In this document: positions 32,985 through 45,223 of the stretch, one piece after another
Layout of the letters: each line of letters starts with the position of its first letter
Position numbering within the stretch: position 1 is the stretch's first letter
Source of the DNA: Dipteronia dyeriana
Lineage: Eukaryota; Streptophyta; Magnoliopsida; Sapindales; Sapindaceae
Direction: 5' to 3'
Length of the DNA stretch: 64,000 nt
Assembly: GCA_032871835.1 (NCBI GenBank)
Contig: CM065299.1
Location: 78,642,204 to 78,706,203 of the forward strand
The notes under the pieces: model-generated
Database searches by the model: none
What the model saw: only the letters and a program-made list of their open reading frames with translations
Told to the model about the DNA's origin: nothing
Position numbers and translations under genes: made by a program

Positions 32985-34527
32985 TGAAAGTTCCCTAAAA
33001 ACATGTGTGTCTAATAACCTAGGGGGAGTTGATTAGTCAATATTCAAAATTCACCTAATAAAACAAACATAAAACATCAAGTGTAAAGTACGGAAATATA
33101 AACAACACAAGATGTCCCTCCAAATGAGAAAAATCACGGGCTGATATGTGCGCCACACTCGATCCTCAAATCCACTATTGAATGAGAGTTTACAACCTAA
33201 GTTGATCTCCCGTCACACCCTCCAGTTACTAACCCTTTCACACTACCCAACGAGCCTTAATAGTGATTCTTGATCTATTTGCTTGTGCACTAACCACTTA
33301 GTCACAAGACTTAACCTCAATGTCACAAGACTTAACCTCAATGAAGAGTCAAAACAACCTAAGTGAATATGATAAAATATTCAAACATGCAAGTAATGCT
33401 AGGCAACACTAAATGCTTGTCTAGGAAATTAAGAATGTCACTAAATACAATTCCTATATATCAATGTCTAAATGAATGTTCATAAAGACTTAACTAGATA
33501 TAGTTATGCAACATTATATCCTAGTTATCAAACAAAGCCATTTCAACATAAGTTGTCATTAAGCATGGCAAAGACTATAATGCAATCACAAAATGCAATC
33601 AATGAGTCCTAAACAATATCTAAATGCAAAGCATAAAGATTTAGCTAGAAGGGCAAAATGATCATAAATCCTAGCTATCACAAAATATAAATCTCAACCA
33701 ACAATCAACAATCCAAGCATGTTATTTATGCAATTAAACCCAAAGAAATGCATTTAATCAACAATAATTGATAAATCTAGGCATACATGTCATAAGAATG
33801 AACAAGAGATTCTAGGGCATGTAGAGATTACCCAGTCAAAGACAAACAAGAAAATCTATGCTTGGAAGATGCAAGAAGATGCTAGATGCTCATGGATTGA
33901 AGTTTGGTTAAGTCAAGCCTTGGGAGCTCTCTCTCTCTTGGAGTCAATTTCTCTCTCAAAGAAAAGCTTGAACAACAAAAAATGGCTTCTTAGACTCCCA
34001 AAGCCAAAGAGAAGAGAAGAGAAAAGAACATATATAGAATGTACCCAACACGAAACGGCATCGTTTTGGACAAAGGACAACTAAATCCCGTCATGGTCGT
34101 TGTGTGTGCCGTGGCCTAGGCAAGTGTCTAGACCGCTGTAGAGCGAGTGGTGCATCGCCTGGGAACCTCGGCTTGAGAGAACGTTCTGCATGCAATAAGC
34201 GCAGGCCGCGATAGCAGCAGCAGCATACAACACCTGGAGAACACCGCTGTGTATACCGCGGCTGAGGCAATGCACTGGGAGCGGTCCCAACCGCGGTCAA
34301 GAGGAAAATCCTCTTCTAAGGGCAAACTAAATGCATCAAACACTTCAAGATTTATGGCAAAGAGGCACACAATTAAGGCAATTAAGCATTCTACAAGATG
34401 ATCAAAAACATGCATGAGAGTGTGTGTGTGTGTGCACTAAAAACTCTTCAAACAAGGTTAAGCAAGTGATTTACCTTTTGAAGCTTGAGCTAGGTCTTGA
34501 GCAATGATGACCTAAATTACCCTTACA
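32985..34527 (-). repeat. 3' LTR of the gag-only copia element
   Basis: About 1.54 kb, matching 38496-40142 almost throughout; for example GAACAACAAAAAATGGCTTC occurs in both. Overlapping open frames at 34081-34415 sit in a locally GC-richer part of the LTR and are not genes. Confidence 0.75.
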
Positions 34528-34865
34528 CATTAATCCCCAAATGTGGTTGTCAACGAAAAGAGCCAATCAAAAACTGAGGAACTTACAATCTCCCTCTTTG
34601 GCTATTTCGTGACAAAACCACCACTCACAATTCATCCTCATAAATAAACAAAACAAAAGACAGGGGTCACAAAGTTTTTCTACATTACAAAGAGATGCCT
34701 AATAAACTAGATCTTCAAGTCATCCATCTCTTGTAGAATCAACATCCCTACAAAACAAAATAACTACATTTTACAAGACAAGTGTATGTGAGATGATCAA
34801 AGACATAAAAACAAGAGCAGTTTGCATACAATAGAAACAAGTAACATGCATGCAATAAACTTTAT

Positions 34866-35210
34866 CTTGCGGCTGCCGTCTATTTTATTTGGAGAGAGCG
34901 AAATTGTCGTATTTTTAAAAGCTCTCGAAATTCTAGTTGAGAGGTTGCCCAGATCATTACAGATACTATTCGTTGCCGGCTCCCTTCTCTCAAGTTGAAG
35001 AATTAGCCTCTCATCTCTAGTTATCCCTAGGTGGTGTGGGCTTGTGTTGTGCTCAGTGCTATTTGTAAAGCCTTTGGTTTAGCTCTTATTAGAGAGTTTG
35101 TTGTTTGAACGTTGTTTATAGGCTTTGTGTCCCTTTCTTCCTGGGGTATGCCCCTTGTATTTGTACATTCCTTCCTTCTTTCTATGATACTATTTATTTA
35201 CCCAAAAAAA
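34866..35210 (+). mobile_element. 5'-truncated LINE 3' end
   Basis: The plus-strand frame from 34869 gives AAAVYFIWRERNCRIF, then after one stop EVAQIITDTIRCRL, ending at TAG 35004-35006. This is the C-terminal end of plant L1-type ORF2. A roughly 200-bp 3' UTR ends in a short A-run (CCCAAAAAAA, to about 35210). Flanks ACATGCATGCAAT and ACATACATCAACAAT may be a decayed target duplication. It lies inside the interior of the copia element. Confidence 0.65.
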
Positions 35211-36200
35211 CATACATCAACAATACAAATGCAAATGCTCCCTCTAAATAGGTTAACTCCCTCTCAACGAGTCAAACTCCCCTCATATGAAACTCTCAAC
35301 TTCCCCTTAAATCATGCCACTCTCAACTCCCTCTCAACTCCCCATAAATCCACACTACTCCCTCTTTTTGTCATGAGATAGACAAAGGAGTATCCCTTGA
35401 AGAAATAATTAGCAATGAGAGCTTATTGCACAAGACATTTGCATAATCATATAAACAAATTTATGCAACTCAATTAAGAAGAGAGAATCAAGAAGTTTTA
35501 TTACATAAAAAATGTGTGAATGAATGCTTTGCATACAAGACAAGTTGTATTCAAGATCAAAACATGGTATTTGGCAAAGCAAAATAACAAGGGTTTCCAA
35601 GAGAATTCAAACCAATTTCACCCTTTGTCATGGAATAAACAAGATTTATATTGTAAGATAAATTCATTTTAAGACGAACTATATCAAACTTTACAAGCAA
35701 AACAAGACATGAGCAACTATTGCGTCCTTTTTTATTTTTCCGGGTAGAATGCCCGTATGATAGTAGCCTTGTTCGACAAGTAAAGAGAGAGAGACTTTTG
35801 GACTGTAAAATCATTGAAATAGATACAAGATCCTTATTGATTGAAGTCTCATAATTGCTTTCACACACAAATTTTTTCATTCATTTTAGAGCATTCAAAA
35901 AATCTCATCATGCATATCAATTTAAAGCATTTCATATAAATAATCAACATGTCATGGAGATCAATTCTAGGTCATTCAAAATGTACTTTCCAATCAATTC
36001 TCCTAGTCCAAAAATACATGTTTGGTCATAAATAAGACATGGATTGCATGATAAGCAAAGTTGCGCACTTATTAAAAAATATATATACAACCAATCATCT
36101 CAAGTAATTAATAAAGGAGCATAAATATTATCATGAGCATAATGCAATGCCAATTTGCTCTCTTTGCTTGAGCTCCCTATATGAGGTCAATAAAAACAAG
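35211..36200. other. Non-coding interior of the gag-only copia element
   Basis: The segment where pol should be. It holds CTCCCTC-type pyrimidine phrases (polypurine on the element's strand) at about 35230-35380 and an antisense-free 107-codon frame at 35557-35880 (minus) with no motif. No pol domain is detectable. Confidence 0.45.
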
Positions 36201-37052
36201 TCAAGAGGGGATATGAGTCCCTATAGACTTACCAAATCCATTGGACTTAGTTGAGCCTATGGGTGAACCCTTAGCACAATGGCATGTGAGTTCATCTTTT
36301 CTAATCCACTTAGGTGACACATTGTCATTCCTAGTGGTCAAGGACATGTTTCTAGATTTCCTAGGATCAATTACTCTAGATTTCCTAGGCAAATGCATAT
36401 TGACCCTTCTAAACCTATTCCTATCTATCATGCTCTCAACTCTACATTTCTTAATGTACTTATAGCAATTTGGCCTAACATGCCCATCAACACCGTAAAA
36501 ATGACAAGTATGTATAAAATTAGAAATCATACCATATCCTTGGAAGGTCATTTGAGACTTGTCATGTATTTGATGTCGCCTTTGGTGTTGAGTCGGTTCT
36601 ATTCTTCTATATTGTTGAGTTGGAGAAGATTGCTTCCTTGGTTGAACTTGCATTAAATGCTTCTTGGCTTGATGGCATTCTAGTTGAGGAAGACTTGCTT
36701 GATGTGCTCTCAATGGTTGAGCTTGAGCTTGACTCTTTGGTGCTATCTTAACTTGGACATTTTTATAGCACTCTCTTAGTTCAATTTTCTTCCTAGGATA
36801 AAGTGGAGGAAGGGACTCTTTGAAGTCCATGCTCTTAACAAATACCGTATTGCTAGGAGTTGAGGTCTCCTTGTCATATTCAAACCCTAAACCTCTCTTG
36901 TCACTTGGCTTCTTGCCAACTCCCAACATATGGTCAAGCTTCTCCGTACTCGAAGTCATCTTAGCAATCAACTCTCTAGCTTCTTTAAGCTCCTCCTTCC
37001 ACCTTTCTTCCACCTTTCTTTCATTCTTCACTTTCTCACTTAAGTGAGTCAC
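36201..37052 (-). pseudogene. Gag C-terminal part with second zinc finger, copia element
   Basis: A 283-codon minus-strand frame. It starts with a charged coiled-coil-like stretch (KVKNERKVEERWKEELKEA), then a Gln/Arg/Pro-rich region, then CHFYGVDGHVRPNCYKY, which resembles the CxxC-type finger CHFCGxxGHIRPNC of SIRE-type Gag with one Cys changed to Tyr, and a basic tail. It ends GKSIGTHIPS before a stop where the protease should begin. Confidence 0.6.
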
Positions 37053-37120
37053 TTCGGTTGATAGATTGAGGTTCTCTTCCTTTAGCTTTCGAACCTCTTT
37101 CTCATATTCAACCTTGAGCT

Positions 37121-37672
37121 TTAAAACTGCTTAATGAACCCGTCAAGGTTCATACTCTCTACATTTCCATTTGTAGAGTGAGATGAGGAACTCTCATCAC
37201 TAGAGTCATCACTAGTGTCTTTTGTTGTCACATTTACAACACTTTCATAAGTAGCTTCATCAATCACACTTCTAGCTACTTTATCTTCAATTTCTCCTAT
37301 AGAGTCACAAATTAAGGCCTTGTTGCCTTTTTCAATATCTTCTACAAGGGAGGCTCCAAAAGCAGTGTAGTTAAGAATAACCTCTTCATCACTTGAGGAA
37401 TCTTCTTCACTTCCTCTCTCACTTGATGAGGAAGTCACCACCTTTCCTTTATTCTTATTCTTCTTCAAATTAGCACACTCGGTGGCTATATGACCGAACC
37501 CACTACAATCATAGCTTTGAATGCCTTTTCTTGTTTGCTTCTCTTGCTTTGGCTCAATCTTCTTCTTTGAGTCATTCTTGTCAAGTTTTATAAACTTCTT
37601 GAATCTCTTCACCATAAGAGACATCTCCTCATCTGATTCATCCTCTTCCATCTCTACTATGGATGTCTTCAA
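37121..37672 (-). pseudogene. Gag middle part with zinc knuckle, copia element
   Basis: The frame includes MVKRFKKFIK, then YDCSGFGHIATEC, a CCHC knuckle whose first Cys position is altered, followed by a Ser/Glu/Asp-rich region (SSSSERGSEEDSSSDEE). It is separated by frame breaks from the Gag parts on both sides. Confidence 0.65.
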
Positions 37673-37786
37673 GGATATGTTCTTTTGCTTCTTAAGAGAT
37701 GTAGGTGTAGAAGTTCACCTAGACTTTTAGGCTAGAAGCCTTTCAATCACTTCACTAGGCTTCATAGTCTTGTAGTTGCTATTTTC

Positions 37787-38461
37787 TTACAGTGCCGTCA
37801 CCTTGGACTCAAATCTTTTGGGGAGTGATCTCATGATCTTTTGATTGATTCTTCTATCCGAATATGGGTCACCTAGTTGATGGCTTTGATTTACAATGTC
37901 TATCAACTTCACTTGGAAATCATTAAAGCACTCGTCCTCTTCCATCCGAATTGTCTCAAATAGCATTTGAAGGACTTGAAGCTTGGAGTCCTTGACCACT
38001 TCGGTTCCTTCATGAGCCGTTTGTAGAATCTCCCAAGCCTCTTTTACATACCTGGTATTTTGAACCAACTTGTATTGATTGTCATCCATGGCACACAAGA
38101 TTGCATGCATAGCCTTATTGTTCCACTTGGAAGCTTCAAATTCTTGTGTGCTCCATTGAGACTTAGGCTTGAGAACTTCATCTCCATCATCATTGGTCAT
38201 CTTCGGAAGAGTGTACCCATCTTTAACCGCCATCCATGCACGGTCATCTATATGGTAAATATAAGACTCCATCTTGCCTTTCCATGAGGCATAATTATCA
38301 CCTTTAAGCAAATGTGGTCTTATGCTTGAAGCTCCCTCTTTGCTCATCCCAAGCTCACTCATAGTGTTTGGGTTAAATGAATGAGATGCAAATGTAATGC
38401 ACCACACAAGATGCAAACAACAAAAATGCATAAGGTAAGACACACACAGTGCACGGATCAC
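37787..38461 (-). pseudogene. Gag N-terminal domain (UBN2-type), copia element
   Basis: A 224-codon frame. From MSELGMSKEG it reads RPHLLKGDNYASWKGKMESYI, then AWMAVKDGY, KAMHAILCAMDDNQY, VKEAWEILQTAHEGTE and RRINQKIMRSLPKRFESKV. This is the typical copia Gag (DUF4219 then UBN2) used for particle assembly. It follows the PBS by about 100 bp if the internal Met is used. The best-preserved frame in the element. Confidence 0.75.
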
Positions 38462-38480
38462 CTAATTATATCTAGGCACC

Positions 38481-38494
38481 CGCTCATATACCAA
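38481..38494 (-). promoter_or_regulatory. Primer binding site, copia element
   Basis: The minus strand reads TTGGTATATGAGC directly after the 5' LTR end TTTCA, two or three bases away from the canonical TGGTATCAGAGC. Confidence 0.6.
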
Positions 38495-38495
38495 T

Positions 38496-40142
38496 TGAAA
38501 GTTCCCTAAAAACATGTGTGTCTAATAACCTAGAGGGACGGGGGGGGGGGGGGGGGGGGGGGTGAATAGGTTTTAATCAAGTCAATTACCAATTTTTCTT
38601 GATTATTCAATATTAAAAATTCACTCAATAAAACAAACATAAAACATCAAGTGTAAAGTACAGAAATATAAACAACACAAGATGTATACGTGGAAACCCT
38701 CCAAATGGGAAAAACCACGGGATGATATGCGCGGCACACTCGATCCTCAAATCCACTATTTAATGAAAGTTTACAACCTAGGTTGAACTCCCGTCACATC
38801 CTTCAGTTACTAACCTTTTAACTCTACCCAACGGGCCTTAATAGTGATTCTATATCTATTTTCTTATGCATTAACCACTTAGTCACAAGACTTAACCTCA
38901 ATGAAGAGCCAAAACAACCTAAGTGAATATGATAAAATATTCAAATATGCAAGTAATGCTAGGCAACACTAAATGCTTATCTAGGAAATTAAGAATGTTA
39001 CTAAGTACAATTCTTGGATGTCAATGTCTAAATGAATGTTCATAAAGACTTAACTAGATATAGTTATGCAACATTATATCCTAGTTATCAAACAAAGTCA
39101 TTTCAACATAAGTTGTCATTAAGCATGACAAAGACTATAATGCAATTACAAAATGCAATCAATGAGTCCTAAACAATATCTAAATGCAAAGCATAAAGAT
39201 TTAGCTAGAAGGGAAAAATGGTCATAAATCCTAGCTATCACAAAATAAAAATCTCATTCAACAATCAACAATCCGAGCATGTTATATATGCAATTAAACT
39301 CAAAGACATGCATTTAATCAACAATTATTGCTAAACCAAGGCATACATGTCATAATAATGGAACAAGAGATTATAGGGCATGTAGAGATTACCTAGTCAA
39401 AGACAAACAAGAAAATCTATGCTTGGAAGATGCAAGAAGATGCTAGATGCTCATGGATTGAAGTTTGGTTGAGTAAAGATGAGTTCTTTGGAGCTTTCTC
39501 TCTCTTGGAGTCAATTTCTCTCTCAAAGAAAAGCTTGAACAACAAAAAATGGCTTCTTGGACTCCCAAAACCAAAGAGAAGAGAAGAGAACATACATATA
39601 ATGTGTCCTACACGAAACGACATCATTTTGGAAAAGGGCAACTAAATCACATCATGGTCGGTGTGCGTGCCGCGACCTAGGCAAGTGTCCAGACAGCGGT
39701 AGAGCGAGCGGTGCATCGCCTGAGAATTTTCGTTGTTTGGACCGCGATACAGACATTGTCCAGACCGTGGTAGAGCGAGCGGTGCATCGCCTGAGAGACC
39801 GTTGTGCATGCAATAAGCACAAGCCGCAGTAGCAGCAGCGTGCAGCGCCTAGAGAACACCGTTGTGCATACTGCAGCGGAGGCAATGTACTTGGAGCGGT
39901 CCCAACCGCGGTTAAGAGGAAAATCCTCTTCTAAGGGCAAACTAAATGCATCAAACACCCAAGCAAGATTTATGGCAAAGAGACACACAATTAAGGCAAT
40001 TAAGCATTCATTCAAGATGATCAAAGACATGCATAAGAGTGTGTGTATGCACTAAAAACTCTTCAAACAAGGTTAAACAAGTGATTTACCTTTTGAAGCT
40101 TGAGATAGGTCTTGAGCAACGATGGCTTAAATTACCCTTACA
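38496..40142 (-). repeat. 5' LTR of the gag-only copia element
   Basis: About 1.65 kb. Longer than its partner partly because of a 23-nt G homopolymer (38540-38562) and the neighbouring GTGAATAGG segment, which are contracted in the other LTR. Confidence 0.75.
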
Positions 40143-41024
40143 CTAATAAGATAATGTGATTATTTTATTTTATTAAATTAAATATTTTTTTTTTGAATTT
40201 AAATAGTTTGAATTTAAAAATAAAATCAAATAAAAGATATGGGATATTTTTTATTTGAAAGTTTTTTTTTAAATCAAATAAAAGATATGGGGTATTTTTA
40301 TATGTGTGATATATATATATATATTAATTTTGAAAAACTAAAAAGAAACCAACGCATGGGTGTGCTCTTGTATCTGATAAGTCAAAAAGGTTTTTGATAA
40401 AAAATTGGTATATGTATATCAACAAAACATCTGATATCAAGGGCCACACGCATCAATTAATTGGTGTTGCATGAGATGCAATTTTCATGTGTGTGCAGTG
40501 TGTGTGAGATATCAAAAAATATATATTGACCAAAAAGGTACAAAGGTTTTTTTTTGTTTTTTTTCAAACGCATTTAAAAAAAAGAAGGAAAAGTTTTTTG
40601 TGTGTGCTCTGTGATGCACTGTTAACACAAAAAGACTATATATATATAAACCTCTAGAATTGTTGTAGTTGGTTTTTCAAAAGGAAGAAATAGTTTCTTC
40701 TTCATTCTCTCTACATTCTCCATCTAACCTTCTGAATACGTGACGTGCCTACACGCAGTTACCAGTCTCGGGATATAATGAGGAAGATCAGTGGTACAAA
40801 CCAAGAGCATATCGAAAAGTGAAGGAGCCTCCAAACGTTGGTAAGCTTATTAATCTACTTTTTTATTATCGATTTCAATTTTCTGTATTTACATATTGTA
40901 TGTATTTGTTTTGAAAATAAATACGATCCCAAGTTCACTAGCCCTAGATACAGATTACGATATGTATAAAATTTTTAAAACCCATTTCCACTGCGTGACC
41001 AGTGAAAGAGGTTCCAACAGTTGT

Positions 41025-41690
41025 AGCCCGAGTAGGAATCCATGAAGCTCAGTATCTCGTGAGCTACCGTTACATCTACTAGCTAGTCAATTTGGGGTAA
41101 AAGGAAGCTGTCATTTAGGCATGCTTTGTTGAGGTCAGTGAACTCTACATATATCCTCCACTGTCCATTTTTCTTTTTCATCAATACCATGTTGGTGACC
41201 CATTCGAGGTACTCTATCTCCCTTATAGACCCTGCTGCCAACAACTTCTCTACTTATTCCTTAATTGTGTGGCTTCTCTCAGGGTTGAACCTCCTTCTTT
41301 TTTAGATGACAGGTTTTCAATCGGGATCGACCTCGAGATAATAGGAGATTAATTTCACGTCGATTCCCGATTTTTCCTCATGCTTCAACATGAATACATC
41401 CTTGTACTCTCTCAATAGGCTGACCATCTCGTTTCGGACTTACTCCGCCAACCAATCCCCTAGCTTTATTGTTTGTTCAGAGTTACTGTAATAGACCATA
41501 ACTTCCATGGTTGTTTCATCTTCCTGGCTTTTTCCATCATCTGAAGATGTCTCCCTTGGGTCCAGGTCGAATCGGGTTGGCGTTTCTGCCCCAACTTCTC
41601 CTTCATCCATTTTCGGGTCACTTTATTCTTTATGGAGGTCTATTTGTATCACTCATGGCTCTACTTTCTCCCTGTAAACGGCTAGGTTCG
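41025..41690 (-). pseudogene. Protease-RT linker and RT start, Tat-like element
   Basis: Minus-strand translation gives RRRFNPERSHTIKE, a stop, VEKLLAAGSIREIEYLEWVTNMVL and WRIYVEFTDLNKACLND, then LPQIDQLVD and ILSFMDSYSGY. These are RT blocks 1 to 3 of Tat-type Pol (VxFTDLNKACPKD, LSFMDAYSGYNQ). It is cut by the second solo LTR at 41024. Confidence 0.7.
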
Positions 41691-42250
41691 CCTTTCTCAC
41701 CTATTCTTTAGAGCATTTCATGTTACCCACCCTTGTTTCTGTTGAGAATTTCATGGTCGGCGCATAGGTTGTGGTCACAACTCTTGAGTTGTTTAAGAAC
41801 GGTCTCCCTAGTAGGGAATTGTACGACCAATTTTCCACGTCTATAATCATAAAGTTTAAGAGTACTATCTTTGTACATGGGTAACTCCCGATCTCTACTA
41901 ACAGTTTTAATGTTCCCAGGGACCTCACTTTCGCTCATTCAAAGCCTCTGAACGGGACCCTGAGTAGCCGTAGGTCTTTTCTCTGTAACCCCAGTTGGTT
42001 AAACACCCTTACACTCAGGATATCTATTAAGCTTCCATTGTGGATCAATGCACTTTTCACTTCCCTGTGGCCCTTGTGAACTGATACAACAATCACATTA
42101 TTCAGCTTTACTTCTGTTCAAAGTTTACTTCCAGATTTCTTTGACCATCTATAGCTTCTCTAAATCCAGTCATCATTTATCGACTACTGTTCCCCGTGTG
42201 TGGCCCACCAAAGATGGTGTTATTGACTCATTCATTTGAACTTCTTCTAG
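41691..42250 (-). pseudogene. Protease domain, Tat-like element, active site altered
   Basis: Contains SALIHNGSLIDILS where family members have VLIDxGSSxDILF; the catalytic Asp is His (codon at 42040-42042). The end is marked by YNSLLGRPFLNNSRVV and MKFSTETRVG. Frame breaks separate it from gag and RT. Confidence 0.65.
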
Positions 42251-42299
42251 GGCTGCCTCTTCTATCATGCTCTCTTTTTGGGGGTTCCTTGTGTTAGTC

Positions 42300-44110
42300 A
42301 CCCCCGTTTTTCAGGATTATATCCTTGAGATGTCTTTCCCTGATCAGTTTTTCTATATAGTCCCTTAACTGATAGCATTTGGAGGTTTCATGACGGTTTT
42401 CTTGGTGGAAACGACAATACTTTGTGGTATCTCTTCTTGCAAAGCTGGATTGTCTTGGGGGTCTTTTGTATAGGTTCTTGTCTTATATCACATTCAAGAT
42501 CTCCTCTTATCTCTTGGCCAACCAGGTATAATTGGTGTACATTCTTTTGAAAGAATTGACACCCTTCTGGTTGTTGTCTTTACATCCATCCTTGCTCTTT
42601 CCCTTATTGCCTTTTTGGTCCCACTTGCCGTTATTCTTCGAGTTGCTATCTTTAGTTTTTTGGTTACTTTCGAGCCGGCCTCCATGTATGAGCTCCTCTC
42701 TGTAGGCTATTTGATCTTCTTTCGCTATGGTGTATCCTCCGACCTCATCCACCTTGTTTACATAATAGATCGGTCCCTTCCGTCTCAAACTTCACTATAG
42801 TTGGCTATACGACAAATTGTTTACAAATATTGACACTATGACATCGTCATTGTGGTCATGTACCTCCGAAGCCTTCTGAGAGAACCTGGCAAGGTAATCT
42901 TTTAGCTTTTCATCTTTTCTTTGCTTCAAGGTTAACAAGACTGATATGGACTTCCTCCACTGGATATTCCTCATGAACTACCAGGTGAAAGCTTGCACGA
43001 GTTCTTTAAATTTCTTGATGGACCCTTATGTAAGGCATCCGAACCACCTAGATCCTCAATCCACAAATGTATTAGGAAACATCAGATATATGAGTGTGTC
43101 ACTGTATTCGTACTGTGCCATCGGGTTTTGTATCTCCTGACATGTTCCTACGGGTCAATGTTGGCCTTGAATTGCTCCACATACGGCATCCTAAACTTGT
43201 TTGAGAAACATGTCTGCCTTATTGATTTGGTGAATGGACTACTGGAGTTACCAATTAACAAGTTTTCTCATATTTTTCTTCACTTGAGGGCCTCTATCCT
43301 TCTGAGGAGTACTTTCCTTTCTCTTTCCGGTTCTCCATGCTCGTCAAATCCTTCTAAGGAGGACTTTCCTTTCTCTTTCCGGTTCTTCATGCTCATCAAA
43401 TTTTTTTCGGATGGTGAGTCCATATGGGTCTCTAGGGATTCACCCTATGATCTGAGCATCATGTAGGTAGTGTCTGATCACAAAAGTTATCTTCTTACGC
43501 CTTTTGGGTAGAGCTTCATCATCGATTGAGACTAAGCGAGATCTTCTTCTCCGCTATCATGCCCATTTTCATACTTAGGTCGAGCTTCTCCCCCTATAGA
43601 CCTCTTCGCATCTTTCCATAAATTGAACCTCATGTGCTCTCTAATTCCCCATCCTTCTTGGAGGTTATCCCTTCTTCATGAGTTTTCTCTTCTTTCGTAA
43701 CACTCTGTCTTATCTCTTTCAGATTTTTTAGGTGCTCTTGGAGTTGGTGCTACTATTTCAGGACGTATCTTGGGATCCTGGGCCACCAGCTGTATAGAGA
43801 GCTGATATGGTGAACTCAGATTGGCGGTAACAGTTATATTGATTCCCTGTCTAGCGACGTCATCAATGACTTTTCGTAGGGACTCTTAGATCTATCAGAA
43901 TGCATCTGAAGAGATGCTAAGGTTCATGGATGTTACTATGTCAAGCCTGGTGGATGGTGGAGTCCTTGATGGTGGATCTTCTTCAGCAACAATAATGTCT
44001 ACTGCGCTAAGGACATTCGTGTCATGCAAAGTATCGTCCTTGCATGGAGATTGACTTTCATCCCTACTGGTGGCCATCATAATACCTTTCACAAGTTTAT
44101 TATGGAATTA
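42300..44110 (-). pseudogene. Gag of the Tat-like element
   Basis: Begins soon after the PBS with an acidic N-terminus (about 44092-43895, MATSRDESQSPCKDD). The central capsid-like part is recognisable at 42850-43000 (LKQRKDEKLKDYLARFSQKA). The C-terminal zinc-like segment YCRFHQENRHETSKCYQLRD lies at 42305-42425. Several stops and frameshifts. A local 44-bp near-duplication occurs at about 43301-43390 (CTTTCCTTTCTCTTTCCGG). Confidence 0.65.
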
Positions 44111-44167
44111 AATGCTCACATTTAATATCAACGAAGGTTCGACTCTCTTCCTTCTAGTGCCAATTAT

Positions 44168-45008
44168 TGACGGTGATTTTTGGATTAAGTTTGATTTACC
44201 ACGCGTTGAACAAGTAAGTACGGATCAACAATTGAATTGAAAATTAAAGTAAGCAAAAAGCAAACAAGGTACACAATTTTACGTGGTACAACCCCAAAGC
44301 GGGGAAACGTCCACGGTTGCAGGTGACGGCGATAAAGAAAATCAAAATGAATGAGGATGATTACACACTCAATCTCTCTTGCACTCTTGTAAGCTAATTT
44401 TTTATTAACCCTTTTATGGGTATTATTAAGGTTTATTTATACATGTATAGAACCCTAATTCTTGATGTAAAAATAAGGAAAGTTCCCGAAATTAAATGAA
44501 AATATACTTATAGGAGTCGTGTTATCTTTCTTCCTTGTTTTACGTTGATTGTATTTCGACCATATTAGATCTCTTGTCTAACCTAGACTTCGATATCTAT
44601 GTGGAAATTTACTTCCTCATCAAAGTATGCTTCTAGACACCTTATTTGAATGAGATTCATTCTCTTCATGTTTAAGTCGTTGCTGTATTAAATTCGTGAT
44701 TGACCACGTATCGTTCAACTGACCATCCGTTACTCCTGACCAGACTTTCCTTCCCCCGCCCGGTGGTTTTACCCCGAGCGTAGGTTTTATCCAGATCATC
44801 TGGGCAATCCTAACCGATTTTATCGTTATTTCACCAATCTGATCATCTTAATGAGACTATCTCTACCTGACCGTTTAGGTAACCGCGATTAAGAGTTACG
44901 AAACTATCTTATGTCAACTTTGGCTGGTTAGTATATCATCTTTCGATGATGTGGCACTCTCTATTTTTTCTATTGCTAATGTGTCATATTATCTGAATTA
45001 TACCAACA
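44168..45008 (-). repeat. 5' LTR of the minus-strand Tat-like element
   Basis: On the minus strand it runs from TGTTGGTATAATTCAG to CACCGTCA (841 bp), followed at about 44165 by ATTGGCACTAGAAGG, which looks like a primer binding site. Gag begins about 60 bp further. The partner LTR is missing. Confidence 0.6.
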
Positions 45009-45223
45009 ATAAGTACTATTTATTTTTCAATTTTTTAATAAATCTAAATATAATATTTTAGAACGAACCGGATTGGGTTACCCATTTATTTAACAAATGG
45101 TTTCGGGTTTGTATATTTCAACCCATTAAGCTAAGGGGTAGTCTTCGGGTTGAACAATTTTAACACGACCTAAAAACGAAACGACACAAATTCGCAATAA
45201 CACGATCCATTGCCAGGTCTAGG
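45009..45223. mobile_element. Possible terminal fragment of a hAT-type element
   Basis: The right part, read on the minus strand, begins CCTAGACCTGGCAATGGATC and continues with CGTGTT and GTTCAACCCG phrases, a pattern common at ends of plant hAT-derived repeats. Only one end is seen, so this is tentative. Confidence 0.3.

Larger units (their letters stand above)
32985..40142 (-). mobile_element. Gag-only copia-type element, minus strand
   Basis: Terminal direct repeats lie at 32985-34527 (3' LTR) and 38496-40142 (5' LTR). On the minus strand they read TGTAAGGGTAA ... GGAACTTTCA. Next to the 5' LTR is TTGGTATATGAGC, a variant of the initiator-Met PBS. Only gag is present (38461-36201); protease, integrase, RT and RNase H are absent. 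The layout and LTR phrase GGTGAATAGG recall SIRE-type copia elements. No 5-bp target duplication is seen (TATAT against CTAAT), which agrees with the deletion in the host LTR at this site. Confidence 0.7.
32555..41019. mobile_element. Solo copia-type LTR, copy 2, split by another element
   Basis: Starts TGTTGGGGTTTATGCCC and ends GGTTCCAACA like copy 1, with perfect target duplication GTTGT (32550-32554 and 41020-41024). LTR sequence occupies 32555-32984 and 40143-41019. Between them sits a gag-only copia element. About 800 bp present in copy 1 (roughly 30505-31310) is missing at the split. Confidence 0.75.
27940..45008 (-). mobile_element. Minus-strand Tat-like Ty3/gypsy element, interrupted twice
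   Basis: Read on the minus strand: LTR (45008-44168), PBS-like TTGGCACTAG (about 44165), gag (44110-42300), protease (42250-41690), RT (41470-41025, then 32549-32094, then 30074 onward), RNase H (about 29980-29220), integrase (29070-28147) and C-terminal domain (to about 27940). Two solo copia LTRs, each with perfect 5-bp target duplications, split the RT. Many stops show decay. The 3' LTR is not found. It is the same lineage as the remnants at 1550-3145 and 46480-54800. Confidence 0.75.

Noticed and set aside
34081..34415. Overlapping frames of 69-95 codons in a GC-richer patch
   Set aside because: They lie inside a copia LTR and their counterparts at 39652-40030 in the other LTR do not preserve the frame.
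36241..37730. Plus-strand open frames
   Set aside because: They are shadows of the better-supported minus-strand copia Gag frames with zinc fingers.
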